Source of the DNA: Phycisphaeraceae bacterium | GTDB lineage: Bacteria > Planctomycetota > Phycisphaerae > Phycisphaerales > Phycisphaeraceae | DNA: 57,625 nt | Direction of reading: 5' to 3' | Assembly (NCBI GenBank): GCA_020849625.1 | Contig: JADLFV010000048.1 | Coordinates: 1 to 57,625 of the forward strand | In this document: positions 35,503 through 42,808 of the stretch, in pieces | How the letters are laid out: the number at the start of each line of letters is the position of its first letter | Numbering within the stretch: the stretch's first letter is position 1 | Made by a program: the position numbers and the translations under genes | The notes under the pieces: model-generated | Databases searched by the model: none | Told to the model about the DNA's origin: nothing | What the model saw: the letters and a program-made list of their open reading frames with translations, nothing else

Positions 35503-35589
35503 CCAATGACCAATGTCTAATGTCTAATGTCTAATGACCAAACCAAGGCACAGCACCTCCTCATTAGACATTAGACATTAGACATTCGG
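35491..35589. repeat. AATGACC/AATGTCT heptamer inverted repeat
   Basis: The left arm is AATGACC x3, AATGTCT x3, AATGACC (35491-35539), a perfect 7x7 array with a word switch. The right arm is CATTAGA x3 plus CATTCGG (35562-35589), mirroring only the AATGTCT block. The left arm begins inside the coding end of the CbiX-like gene. Confidence 0.92.
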
Positions 35590-35598
35590 CTTTCCCCT

Positions 35599-35937
35599 TC
35601 ACCCCTTCTGCCACCATTCCCGATCCTCATCTTCATCATCGTCATCGTCATCGTCGTCCTCATCGAGGTTTTCGTCATCCTCCATCAGCAGGTCGCGGTC
35701 GTTCGGTGTTGGGGGCAACATGCTGGCCAGGCGCTTGCCACCCAGTCGCCACAGGTCCTGCATTTCGGTATGGCGATGAGCAGCCCGGCGGGCTTCGAGC
35801 TGGCGGCGGTGCAGGCCATAGCGGCGCCAGGCAGCCAGCAGACTGACCAGGATGGCGACGCCGAACAACCCGAGGGCCGCGATCGCCGCCAGGCTCCAGT
35901 AGGCTCGCATCAGTTGCCACAATTGCCAGTCGCTCAT
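35599..35937 (-). CDS. Membrane protein with poly-acidic tail
   Basis: This 112-residue protein has one membrane helix (about 13-36), an Arg/Ala-rich middle, and a run of Asp/Glu (EDDDDDDDDEDED-type) ending WWQKG. No family is recognised. Its start overlaps the stop of the PTPS-like gene (ATGA), so it is translated downstream of it. The acidic tail is encoded by a GAT/GAC triplet-repeat tract. Confidence 0.75.
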   Translation of the reverse strand: MSDWQLWQLMRAYWSLAAIAALGLFGVAILVSLLAAWRRYGLHRRQLEARRAAHRHTEMQDLWRLGGKRLASMLPPTPNDRDLLMEDDENLDEDDDDDDDDEDEDREWWQKG

Positions 35938-36746
35938 GGCTCAGCCCGGTCCCGGGGACCTCGGTACGTGCACACGGTTTTGCCTGTTTCCCACACGCTG
36001 ACCTCCTGCAATTCCGCACCCAGATCGCCCAACGGGGCCGCCAGCATGTCCCAGATCACTTTGGCGATGTGCTCCACCGAGGGATTCAAGGCGGCGAACT
36101 GCGGCACGTCATGGTTCAGGTGCTTGTGGTCCAGTTTCTCAATGACCCGGGCGTTGACCAGTTGATCGAGTCGCTCGACGGGCAACACCGAGCCGCGGTC
36201 ATCCATGGCCACATTCACCGCCACCTGCACACGATAGTTGTGGCCGTGACCCGCCGGGTTGTTGCACTTGCCGAAGATGCGCAGGTTCTCCTGATCGCTC
36301 AACTGCGGCACGTGCAGGCGATGAGCGGCGGAAAACTCGTACTGCTGGCTGATCTCGATCTGGTCCATGCTTCGGCTCCGGATGCTCAGTGAGAAGTACG
36401 GCGTCAGGGCCAGGCGCAAGCGCGTGACGCTGTGATCCAACTTCGACTCCAGGGCCCGCAACATCCTACGCATCAGGTCGCCCAGGGTCACCGCCCCGCC
36501 GCTTCGGGCCGCCTGCTCGATCAGGGGCAGCGCCGCCGCCCGGGCTGCCTCGTCGATGCGCTTGATGTTCATGACGTAGCCGGTCTTCGCATCAGGCTCG
36601 CCGCGGCAAGCGACCTCCAACTCGTAGTACCGGCCGAGCCCGCGCATGGCCGGCCAGGCGCTGAACGTGTTGTCGCGCCCGCCGGGGTCATCGCCCTGGC
36701 TGGCATCGTTGATACAGAAACGCACGGTGCGGCGAAGCTCGACCAT
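35934..36746 (-). CDS. Tandem 6-pyruvoyl-tetrahydropterin-synthase-like protein
   Basis: In this 270-residue protein, the C-terminal half (about 125-270) is a full PTPS/QueD domain: YEFSAAHRLHV (zinc His), FGKCNNPAGHGHNYRV (catalytic Cys and two zinc His), DHKHLNHD and PSVEHIAKVIW. The N-terminal half has a similar strand order (FSAWPAMRGLGRYYELEVACRG, TGYVMNIKRIDEA) but lacks the Cys and the HGH zinc ligands, so it looks like a degenerate duplicate domain. The product could be a queuosine or pterin precursor enzyme. ATG lies eight bases after TATAAT, which decided the start. Confidence 0.85.
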   Translation of the reverse strand: MVELRRTVRFCINDASQGDDPGGRDNTFSAWPAMRGLGRYYELEVACRGEPDAKTGYVMNIKRIDEAARAAALPLIEQAARSGGAVTLGDLMRRMLRALESKLDHSVTRLRLALTPYFSLSIRSRSMDQIEISQQYEFSAAHRLHVPQLSDQENLRIFGKCNNPAGHGHNYRVQVAVNVAMDDRGSVLPVERLDQLVNARVIEKLDHKHLNHDVPQFAALNPSVEHIAKVIWDMLAAPLGDLGAELQEVSVWETGKTVCTYRGPRDRAEP

Positions 36747-36753
36747 CGCCTGG

Positions 36754-36790
36754 ATTATACGTTTGCAGCCGCCCTCAGCCCTGCTACGCT
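36754..36790. promoter_or_regulatory. Divergent leaderless promoters
   Basis: Leftward, TATAAT (36759-36754) ends eight bases before the ATG at 36746. Rightward, TACGCT (36785-36790) ends seven bases before the ATG at 36797. Both genes therefore appear to lack a leader. Confidence 0.5.
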
Positions 36791-36796
36791 TGCAGC

Positions 36797-37801
36797 ATGA
36801 AAAGTCCGCTGCTGTGGTTGATCGTGCTGCTGACCGCGATGTTGAGCGCCTGCGATCGCTCCGCACCTCCACCCCCGCAGGTGAAATCGTCAGCAACCGA
36901 TGAGAAACAGGCCCAGACCGAGCTGGACGTTCTGCAGACGCGCTTCCAGAACGCGCTGGAAAACCATGACGATCTTGCGCTGCTGACTGCCGATGCCCGC
37001 AAGTACGTGCAGCGCTATCCCAAGGTCGCAGCCGGTCACGTCATGCTGGGCAACATGCTCATGTTGCAGCAGGATCTGGATGCCGCGGCCGCTGAATTCG
37101 ATGCGGCCCTGGCCCTGGACGGCTCGCAGGCGGAGGTGCGGATCAACGCCGGCACGCTGGCCCTTCAGCGCGGCGACCTGGACATAGCCCAGCGCCATTT
37201 CTCGCAGGCGGTCGGCCTGGATACTTCCAATCCACGATTCCGCGTTCACCTGGCCGAGGTTTACATCCGCAAGCAGGATTACGCCCAGGCGGAGATGGAA
37301 CTGCTCGAGGCCCTGCGCATCAACGCTTCCTCGCACCGGGCCTACGCTCTGCTTAGCGACCTGTACGCCCGCCAGAACAAGCTGAAGCTGGCCATCGATC
37401 AGATCGACAAAGCGATCAAGCTGGCGGCCGGGGAATCGAAGTTCGAGAACGCCTACGTGCTCAGCCGGGCCACGCTGCTGCTGCGTGACAACCAGCCGGG
37501 CGAAGCACTCAAGACGCTCAACAGTCTGCCGCCACGGCGTCTGATCCAACCCGATGCGGCCGGCAAACTGGCCGAGTGCTGGGCCATGCTGGGCCAACCG
37601 CAGCAGGCAGCCGCGTTCTATGAGCAACTGACGTCCATCGACCCGGCCAACGAAACCTTCCTGGCCGAAGCCGCCCGATGGATGATCCAGGCCGATCAGT
37701 TCGACGACGCTCAGCGCATGATCGATCGCCTGCGCCGCACCAACTCGCGCAATGCGGAGATAGACAAGCTGCAGAAGCTGCTGGATGAGCACCGCAAGTG
37801 A
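36797..37801 (+). CDS. TPR-repeat lipoprotein
   Basis: This 334-residue protein has a lipoprotein signal (LIVLLTAMLSAC, Cys at 19). About six tetratricopeptide-like units run from residue 70 onward (HVMLGNMLMLQQDLDAAAAEFDAALALD, INAGTLALQRGDLDIAQRHFSQAVGLD and so on), with typical Ala/Leu/Tyr spacing. It probably acts as a protein-interaction scaffold at the envelope. It resembles the lipoprotein TPR partners of exosortase/PEP-CTERM systems only in general design; no such cluster is present here. Confidence 0.88.
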   Translation: MKSPLLWLIVLLTAMLSACDRSAPPPPQVKSSATDEKQAQTELDVLQTRFQNALENHDDLALLTADARKYVQRYPKVAAGHVMLGNMLMLQQDLDAAAAEFDAALALDGSQAEVRINAGTLALQRGDLDIAQRHFSQAVGLDTSNPRFRVHLAEVYIRKQDYAQAEMELLEALRINASSHRAYALLSDLYARQNKLKLAIDQIDKAIKLAAGESKFENAYVLSRATLLLRDNQPGEALKTLNSLPPRRLIQPDAAGKLAECWAMLGQPQQAAAFYEQLTSIDPANETFLAEAARWMIQADQFDDAQRMIDRLRRTNSRNAEIDKLQKLLDEHRK

Positions 37802-37925
37802 TTGATACGATTTACGGTTGAAACTCGTGCGTCTAGGCGTGCCGACTTCAGTCGGCATGTCTGCCCGCGATCATGCCAGCTAAAGCTGGCACGCCCAAGG
37901 GATTATCATAAACCGTATGAGAGGG
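37802..37925. repeat. Compound hairpin element
   Basis: GGCGTGCCGACTTCAGTCGG and CCAGCTAAAGCTGGCACGCC (about 37836-37893) each form a small hairpin. The flanking GGCGTGCC/GGCACGCC also pair, and so do TACGATTTACGGTT and AACCGTA outside. It starts at the stop codon of the TPR gene and separates it from the end of hldE. Confidence 0.75.
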
Positions 37926-37954
37926 ATGGCGCCGCATTTACATACGGTGTTACT

Positions 37955-39454
37955 CTATTGCCCGCGGACTTTGCGGATGATGTTGGTGGTGCTCAGACCC
38001 TCGATCAGGCCCACGCGCTCGATGCGGCCGCCGTAGCCTTCCACGATCTGCCAGCCCACCACGTCCTGTTTGCGCTTGTAATCGGCGCCCTTGACCAGCA
38101 CGTGCGGCTTGAGCCGACGCAGCAGCGGCTCGGGCGTGAGACCGTCGAAGATCACGATGTAATCCACGCTCGCCAGTTCGCTGAGCACCATGACGCGGTC
38201 AAGCTGGGTGTTGACCGGCCGGCCTTTGCCCTTGAGTTTGCGAATGGAGCGGTCGCTGTTGATGGCCACCACCAGCAGATCGCCCAGCCGGCGGGCCTGG
38301 CGCAGATACTGCACGTGCCCGGCATGAAGGATGTCGAAGCAGCCGTTGGTGAAAACGATGTTTTTGCCCTGGGCGCGATAGGCGTCCAGTTCGACGGCCA
38401 ACTGATCGAGCGTGCGCAGCTTGCCCGATTCAGCCCGGTGTCGCTCCAGTTCGGCCAGCAGCAGTTCGTGCAGGGCGATGGGCGCCACGCCGAAACGTTC
38501 GACCTCCAGCCCGGCTGCGAGATTCGCCAGCGCCAGCGCCTCCGGCCAGTCCAGCCCGTTGGCGCAACCGGACGCCAGGGCTGCCAGCACCATGTCGCCG
38601 GCCCCGGTTACGTCATACACCTCGCGCACCTGCGTGGGCACGTGCAGCGGCGGCTGCTTGGCACGCACCAGCATCAGGCCCTGGCGGTCCAGAGTCAGCA
38701 CCACGTTGGCGATCGACAGGTCCTGCTGCAAGCGTCGGCCGATGCGTTCGAGCGTGCGCCCGTTGGCCGCCGCGGCGTTGAGGCCGGTGGCCAGCGATGC
38801 TTCACTGCGGTTGGGCGTGATGCAGGTGCAGCCGCGGTACTTGGAAAAATCACTGATCGCGGCCGGATCGACGAAGACCGGCACCCTGGCTTTCTTCGCC
38901 ATGCGGATGACCGCCTGACACATTCCGGGGGTGAGCACGCCCTTGTTGTAGTCCTCGATGCAGAGCACGTCGGCACGCTTGAGTAACGGGTCAATCTTCG
39001 CCAGCAGCTTCTTCTCCACATCCGGGGGGATGGCAGCGCGCTTTTCATCATCGACGCGGAACATCTTCTGGGGGTGACGATGCTGGGCCAGGCCGACGAA
39101 ATTGTGTTTGACCGTGGTGGGCCGATCGCTCGCAGCGATGAGTCCGGCCACTTTGCAGCCTGCTTTGCTCAGCTCATGGCGCAGCGTGCGACCGTGCACA
39201 TCGCGCCCCACCACGCCCACGCAATGCACATCGCAGCGCAGTGCCCGCAGGTCAAGGCAGACGTTGGCCGCCCCGCCGGCCGCATGTTCGCGCCGCTCGG
39301 CGGCCAGCACCGGCACCGGGGCGTCGGGCGAGAGGCGCTCGGCATTGCCGTAGATGTGCCGATCGAGCATGAAGTCGCCCACGACGATCATGCGCGTTCG
39401 CTGCCAGCGGTCGAGGATGGACACCAGGTTGTCGGGTTGTTGTGGATCGCTCAC
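37955..39454 (-). CDS. hldE: Bifunctional heptose kinase/adenylyltransferase
   Basis: This 499-residue enzyme makes ADP-heptose precursors for the lipopolysaccharide core. Residues 1-330 form a PfkB-type kinase: GDFMLDRHIYG, GGAANVCLDLRAL, DYNKGVL, and DVTGAGDMVLAALA with the catalytic Asp. The C-terminal cytidylyltransferase-type domain shows FTNGCFDILHAGHVQYLRQA (H-x-G-H) and a LKGKGRPVN segment, ending STTNIIRKVRG. The start codon is GTG at 39454. A possible -10 (TATACG) for it lies within the neighbouring heptamer repeat. It sits upstream-adjacent to lpxK on the same strand order. Confidence 0.96.
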   Translation of the reverse strand: MSDPQQPDNLVSILDRWQRTRMIVVGDFMLDRHIYGNAERLSPDAPVPVLAAERREHAAGGAANVCLDLRALRCDVHCVGVVGRDVHGRTLRHELSKAGCKVAGLIAASDRPTTVKHNFVGLAQHRHPQKMFRVDDEKRAAIPPDVEKKLLAKIDPLLKRADVLCIEDYNKGVLTPGMCQAVIRMAKKARVPVFVDPAAISDFSKYRGCTCITPNRSEASLATGLNAAAANGRTLERIGRRLQQDLSIANVVLTLDRQGLMLVRAKQPPLHVPTQVREVYDVTGAGDMVLAALASGCANGLDWPEALALANLAAGLEVERFGVAPIALHELLLAELERHRAESGKLRTLDQLAVELDAYRAQGKNIVFTNGCFDILHAGHVQYLRQARRLGDLLVVAINSDRSIRKLKGKGRPVNTQLDRVMVLSELASVDYIVIFDGLTPEPLLRRLKPHVLVKGADYKRKQDVVGWQIVEGYGGRIERVGLIEGLSTTNIIRKVRGQ

Positions 39455-39459
39455 GGGTA

Positions 39460-39545
39460 ATAGCGTATAGCGTAGAGCGTAGAGCGTCTAAGGAGGCGTG
39501 GGCATGAGGCCTATACGCTATACGCCCTACGCACCACGCCCTACG
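39460..39545. repeat. ATAGCGT heptamer inverted repeat
   Basis: ATAGCGT x2 and AGAGCGT x2 (39460-39487) face CTATACG x2, CCCTACG, CACCACG, CCCTACG (39511-39545). The right arm overlaps the end of lpxK and supplies its last codons (GRGA) and TAG stop; the left arm may supply the -10 of hldE. Confidence 0.9.
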
Positions 39546-40570
39546 ACTTTCCGCACCAGGGATTCCAGGGCGTGCTCGCCGTGCCGGTAGCTCATCGTCA
39601 GCACCGGCCGCAGCACGGGCAGCGCCGGCTCCACGCCCTTCAGCAGCGGTTGCCACTTGACGTAATCCTTTTCCGTGGTCACCACCGCGTCGGCGAAATC
39701 GCGTTTGGCCTGATCGATGATGCCCACGATCTGCTGGCGGCTGTAGTGGTGATGGTCCTGGAACGTCGCCATCGCCTGCACCCGGCCGGCATGCTGCTTG
39801 AGCGTGCGTTCGAACGCCTCCGGGTTGCCGATGCCGCACACGCCCACCACGCGCAGCCCCCGGAAGTTGTCCAATGACACATCATCTGATCCTTCACCAC
39901 GCAGGGCGGACCAGCGATGCGACACGTGCGCGATCGGCGGTTTGCCGGTCAGTTCGATCACGCGGTTGTCCAGTTCGCACAGGGCGTCGGGGTGCAGTTG
40001 ATCACAGCGGGTGACGATCACCGCATCAGCACGTTTGAGATTCTCCACCGGCTCGCGCAACAATCCGCGCGGCAGCAGATGATCGAAGCCGAACGGCCTC
40101 GTGGCGTCAATCAGCACCAGGTCCAGATCGCGCTGCACCTGACGATGCTGGAAGCCGTCGTCCAGCAGCAGCACGCGCGTTTGCGGGGCACGGGCGAGCA
40201 GAGCACGGGCCCCGGCTGCGCGGTCGGGATTGGCTTCGACCTGGGCGGTATCACCGACCGCCTGGCGCAGTTCGAGTGTTTCATCCTCGCCGTGATAACC
40301 ACGCAGGAGAATGCCGGCATGTTCGAGTCGGCGGGCCAGGTCGATGACCAGGGGCGTCTTGCCCGTGCCGCCGGTGGTGATGTTGCCGACGCTGATCGTC
40401 GGGCGGCCCAGGGGCAAGGACTTGCGACTGCCGCGATCAAAGGCACGATTGCGCTGCCGCACCGCACAGCGATACACCGGCTCGGCGCAGCGCAGCATGC
40501 CGCGCATCACGGATGCCCGCATGGAAGCGTCCGAGCCATCGAGCACCGGGATCAGGCGACTGAGGTTCAT
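39527..40570 (-). CDS. lpxK: Tetraacyldisaccharide 4'-kinase
   Basis: This 347-residue lipid A pathway enzyme phosphorylates the 4' position of the disaccharide. It shows SVGNITTGGTGKTPLV (Walker A), LLLDDGFQHRQVQRDLDLVL (the family DDGFQHR motif), LLPRGLLREP, VCGIGNPEAFERTL and TTEKDYVKW. I start at MNLSRLIP, whose ATG overlaps the maf stop; a longer frame to 40666 is read through maf. The membrane-anchoring N-terminal helix expected in LpxK is short here. The C-terminus lies in a heptamer repeat. Confidence 0.95.
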   Translation of the reverse strand: MNLSRLIPVLDGSDASMRASVMRGMLRCAEPVYRCAVRQRNRAFDRGSRKSLPLGRPTISVGNITTGGTGKTPLVIDLARRLEHAGILLRGYHGEDETLELRQAVGDTAQVEANPDRAAGARALLARAPQTRVLLLDDGFQHRQVQRDLDLVLIDATRPFGFDHLLPRGLLREPVENLKRADAVIVTRCDQLHPDALCELDNRVIELTGKPPIAHVSHRWSALRGEGSDDVSLDNFRGLRVVGVCGIGNPEAFERTLKQHAGRVQAMATFQDHHHYSRQQIVGIIDQAKRDFADAVVTTEKDYVKWQPLLKGVEPALPVLRPVLTMSYRHGEHALESLVRKVVGRGA

Positions 40571-41181
40571 GCGGCTGAGATGCCCCATCGCGCCAACGCC
40601 ACCGTCAGCTTCTTCATCGGCAGACCCACCACCGTGGTCGGATCGCCCTGCACGCTGATCGGCCAACCGGCCGCCTGTCGCTCAAAGAGGTTGTACCCGC
40701 CCGCCTTGCCCTGCCATAACCCACCGGCCAGATAATCTGCGATCTGCTGTAATTCCAATGGCCCAAAAACCACTTCGGCGCTGTCCGCCAGCGTCTCGAC
40801 CTGTCCGCCTCGCCGCAGGGCGACGCCGCTGACCACCTGATGGGCGCTGTTCACGAAGGCCTGGATCATCTGCCCCGCGGCCTCGGCCGTGGCGGGTGTG
40901 CCGATCAACGCGCCGTCGCTGCCGACGCAGATGGTGTCGGCCGCGAGGATCACAGCGTCGGTGGCGTCGGAATCACGGCCGCTGAAGCGGCCTCCGCCGA
41001 GGTCGATGCTGAGCGCCTTTCGCGCGGCCAGGTCCATCGCCACCTGCTGCGGCGAGTGGCCGTCAAGCTGAACCGGGTTCGCCGGATCATCGAACAATGG
41101 CGTGGCCACCTCGAAGACGTAACCCGCCTCGCGCAACAGCAGGGCCCGGCGGGCGGATTTGCTGGCCAGGATCAGTCGCAT
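40567..41181 (-). CDS. maf: Maf-like nucleoside triphosphate pyrophosphatase
   Basis: This 204-residue protein begins MRLILASKSARRALLLREAG, the Maf signature with S-x-R-R. It continues with VILAADTICVG (metal Asp) and GLWQGKAGGYNLFE near the end. Maf proteins hydrolyse non-canonical or modified NTPs such as dTTP/UTP or m7GTP. TACAAT (41195-41190) ends nine bases before the ATG and itself lies at the edge of the AGTAGGN repeat. The stop overlaps the lpxK start, so maf-lpxK are co-transcribed. Confidence 0.93.
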   Translation of the reverse strand: MRLILASKSARRALLLREAGYVFEVATPLFDDPANPVQLDGHSPQQVAMDLAARKALSIDLGGGRFSGRDSDATDAVILAADTICVGSDGALIGTPATAEAAGQMIQAFVNSAHQVVSGVALRRGGQVETLADSAEVVFGPLELQQIADYLAGGLWQGKAGGYNLFERQAAGWPISVQGDPTTVVGLPMKKLTVALARWGISAA

Positions 41182-41192
41182 GGGGGAGTATT

Positions 41193-41285
41193 GTAGGGAG
41201 TAGGCAGTAGGCAGTAGGGTTCGGATTCGCATGCGTCCCCCTTTTGCAGCCCCTACTGCCTACTGCCTACTCCCTACTGCCTGCT
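41193..41285. repeat. AGTAGGN heptamer inverted repeat, copy 3
   Basis: GTAGGGA, GTAGGCA, GTAGGCA, GTAGGGT (41193-41220) face CCCTACT, GCCTACT, GCCTACT, CCCTACT, GCCTGCT (41251-41285). The repeat separates divergent maf and the ParA-like gene and matches the elements flanking hepT-mntA 11 kb away. Confidence 0.92.
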
Positions 41286-41312
41286 TTTCAAGATTTTCTC
41301 GGATGCACGTCG

Positions 41313-42728
41313 ATGACAGCGACAGCACTTGTCCCTCGACGGCCAAGGAAGGCGCGCAGCGTGCGGACCATCGCCATCATCAATCAGAAAGGCGGCTGCG
41401 GAAAGACCACCGTCTCAATCAACCTGGCTGCCACGCTGGCGGCCCAGGGACATCGCACCCTGCTGGTGGACATGGACCCCCAGGCCCACTGTGCCATGGG
41501 TCTGGCGGTGCCCGATGCTCAGATCGAGCGCTCCACCTCCGACCTGATGCGGGCGGGGCTTGACGGCTCGCTCGCGGTGGCGGACATCGTCTGGCAGATC
41601 AGCCGCAACTTCGACCTGGCGCCCTCGACCATTCAACTGGCAGGCATTGAACAGCAGCTATCTGGGGCAGCCGACCGTGATCGCCGGCTGTCCCAGGTGC
41701 TGTCCACCGTGCAGCAGCGCTATGACTTCTGCGTGATCGACTGCCCGCCGTCGATCGGACTGCTGACCTTCAACGCCCTGCGCGCGGCCGACGAGGTGAT
41801 CATCCCCGTGGAGACCGGCTACTTCGCGTTGCAGGGCTCGGTGCGACAGGAGCAGACCATCGAAATGCTGGCCCGCCGGGCTGGTCACCGCGTGCGCTTC
41901 AGCGTGCTGGCCACGATGTACGACGTGCGCACCAAGCTGGCCCGCGAGATCCTCAGTGAATTGAAGCGCCAGTTTGCCGGCAAGCTGCTGCCGGTGGTCA
42001 TCAACTTCAACAGCAAGCTCAAAGAGGCGGCCAGTTTCGGCCAGCCCATCACCGAATACGATGCCGCCAGTCGGGGCATGGCAGACTTCGAGCGATTGTA
42101 CGCCTGGCTGATGGCCAACCCGCCGCAGCCGCCGAGCATGGAAGAATTCGAGGCGGCTGGTGTCGGCGCGGAAGCCAGTGATCCGCTGATCGCCACCAGC
42201 AGTCCGCCCCGCAATGCCGCCATGAGCCGGGCCGCGGAACTGGTCGAACGGGCTCGGGCCCTCAGCGCCCGCACCGCGGCCATCTCCGCCCGCCTCAGTG
42301 CCGATGAAGACATGATCGCTGAAGATCTCAACGAGCCCGCCCGCCCGCCGGTGCGCGTCGATGCTGATCTGAATCCCCTGACCCGGGCCGGCGACGATCG
42401 GCCGACGATCGGCAGCAACGTGCAGGTGCGCGAGCGCCTGAACAGCGTCTATGGCGTTCGCCCGACCACGCAGGGATTGCTGTTCGTGCAGCCGGCCGAC
42501 ATGGCCCGCCGCATGGCGATTGCCGGCGACTTCAACGGCTGGAACCCCGAGCGCACGCCCATGATCGCCAACGAACAACTGGGCGTCTGGCAGGCCTGCG
42601 TCCCCGTGCCGCCCGGCCGCTACCAGTACCGCCTGGTGGTCGATGGCCAGTGGGTGGCTGACCCCTACAATGAGAAGACCGAGTCCAACCCCTACGGCGA
42701 AGTGAACAACGTCATTGAGATAGCCTGA
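41313..42728 (+). CDS. ParA ATPase fused to a glycogen-binding CBM48 domain
   Basis: In this 471-residue protein, residues 15-265 are a ParA/Soj ATPase: INQKGGCGKTT (deviant Walker A), LVDMDPQAHCAMGL, VIDCPPSIGLLTFNAL and ELKRQFAGKLLPVVINFN. A linker with a likely coiled coil (about 300-335, AAELVERARALSARTAAISA) follows. Residues about 395-471 match the CBM48/AMPK-beta glycogen-binding fold: MAIAGDFNGWNPERTPM, PPGRYQYRLVVDGQWVADP and a final N-N-V-I-E-I. No ParB or replication gene is near, so an orphan positioning ATPase that senses glycogen-like polymer is a reasonable guess. ParA is certain, CBM48 likely. Confidence 0.9.
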   Translation: MTATALVPRRPRKARSVRTIAIINQKGGCGKTTVSINLAATLAAQGHRTLLVDMDPQAHCAMGLAVPDAQIERSTSDLMRAGLDGSLAVADIVWQISRNFDLAPSTIQLAGIEQQLSGAADRDRRLSQVLSTVQQRYDFCVIDCPPSIGLLTFNALRAADEVIIPVETGYFALQGSVRQEQTIEMLARRAGHRVRFSVLATMYDVRTKLAREILSELKRQFAGKLLPVVINFNSKLKEAASFGQPITEYDAASRGMADFERLYAWLMANPPQPPSMEEFEAAGVGAEASDPLIATSSPPRNAAMSRAAELVERARALSARTAAISARLSADEDMIAEDLNEPARPPVRVDADLNPLTRAGDDRPTIGSNVQVRERLNSVYGVRPTTQGLLFVQPADMARRMAIAGDFNGWNPERTPMIANEQLGVWQACVPVPPGRYQYRLVVDGQWVADPYNEKTESNPYGEVNNVIEIA

Positions 42729-42800
42729 TTTTCGAATGTCGAATTGCGATTTTCGAATTGGAAATCGTGGTCGATAGAATGCATTCGAAAATCGAAAATC
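42729..42800. repeat. TTTCGAA-word repeat between the ParA gene and its partner
   Basis: TTTTCGAATGTCGAATTGCG and ATTTTCGAATTGG (left) face ATTCGAAAATCGAAAATC (right). It starts directly at the stop of the ParA-CBM48 gene and ends just before the partner's start. Confidence 0.85.
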
Positions 42801-42808
42801 AATCTGTC

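Noticed and set aside
35491-35589. Possible CRISPR array from regular short repeats
   Set aside because: The units are 7 bases with no spacers and are mirrored in an inverted arm; there are no cas genes in the window.
40571-40666. Longer start for lpxK
   Set aside because: It reads through the end of maf in another frame; the ATG overlapping the maf stop is a better start.
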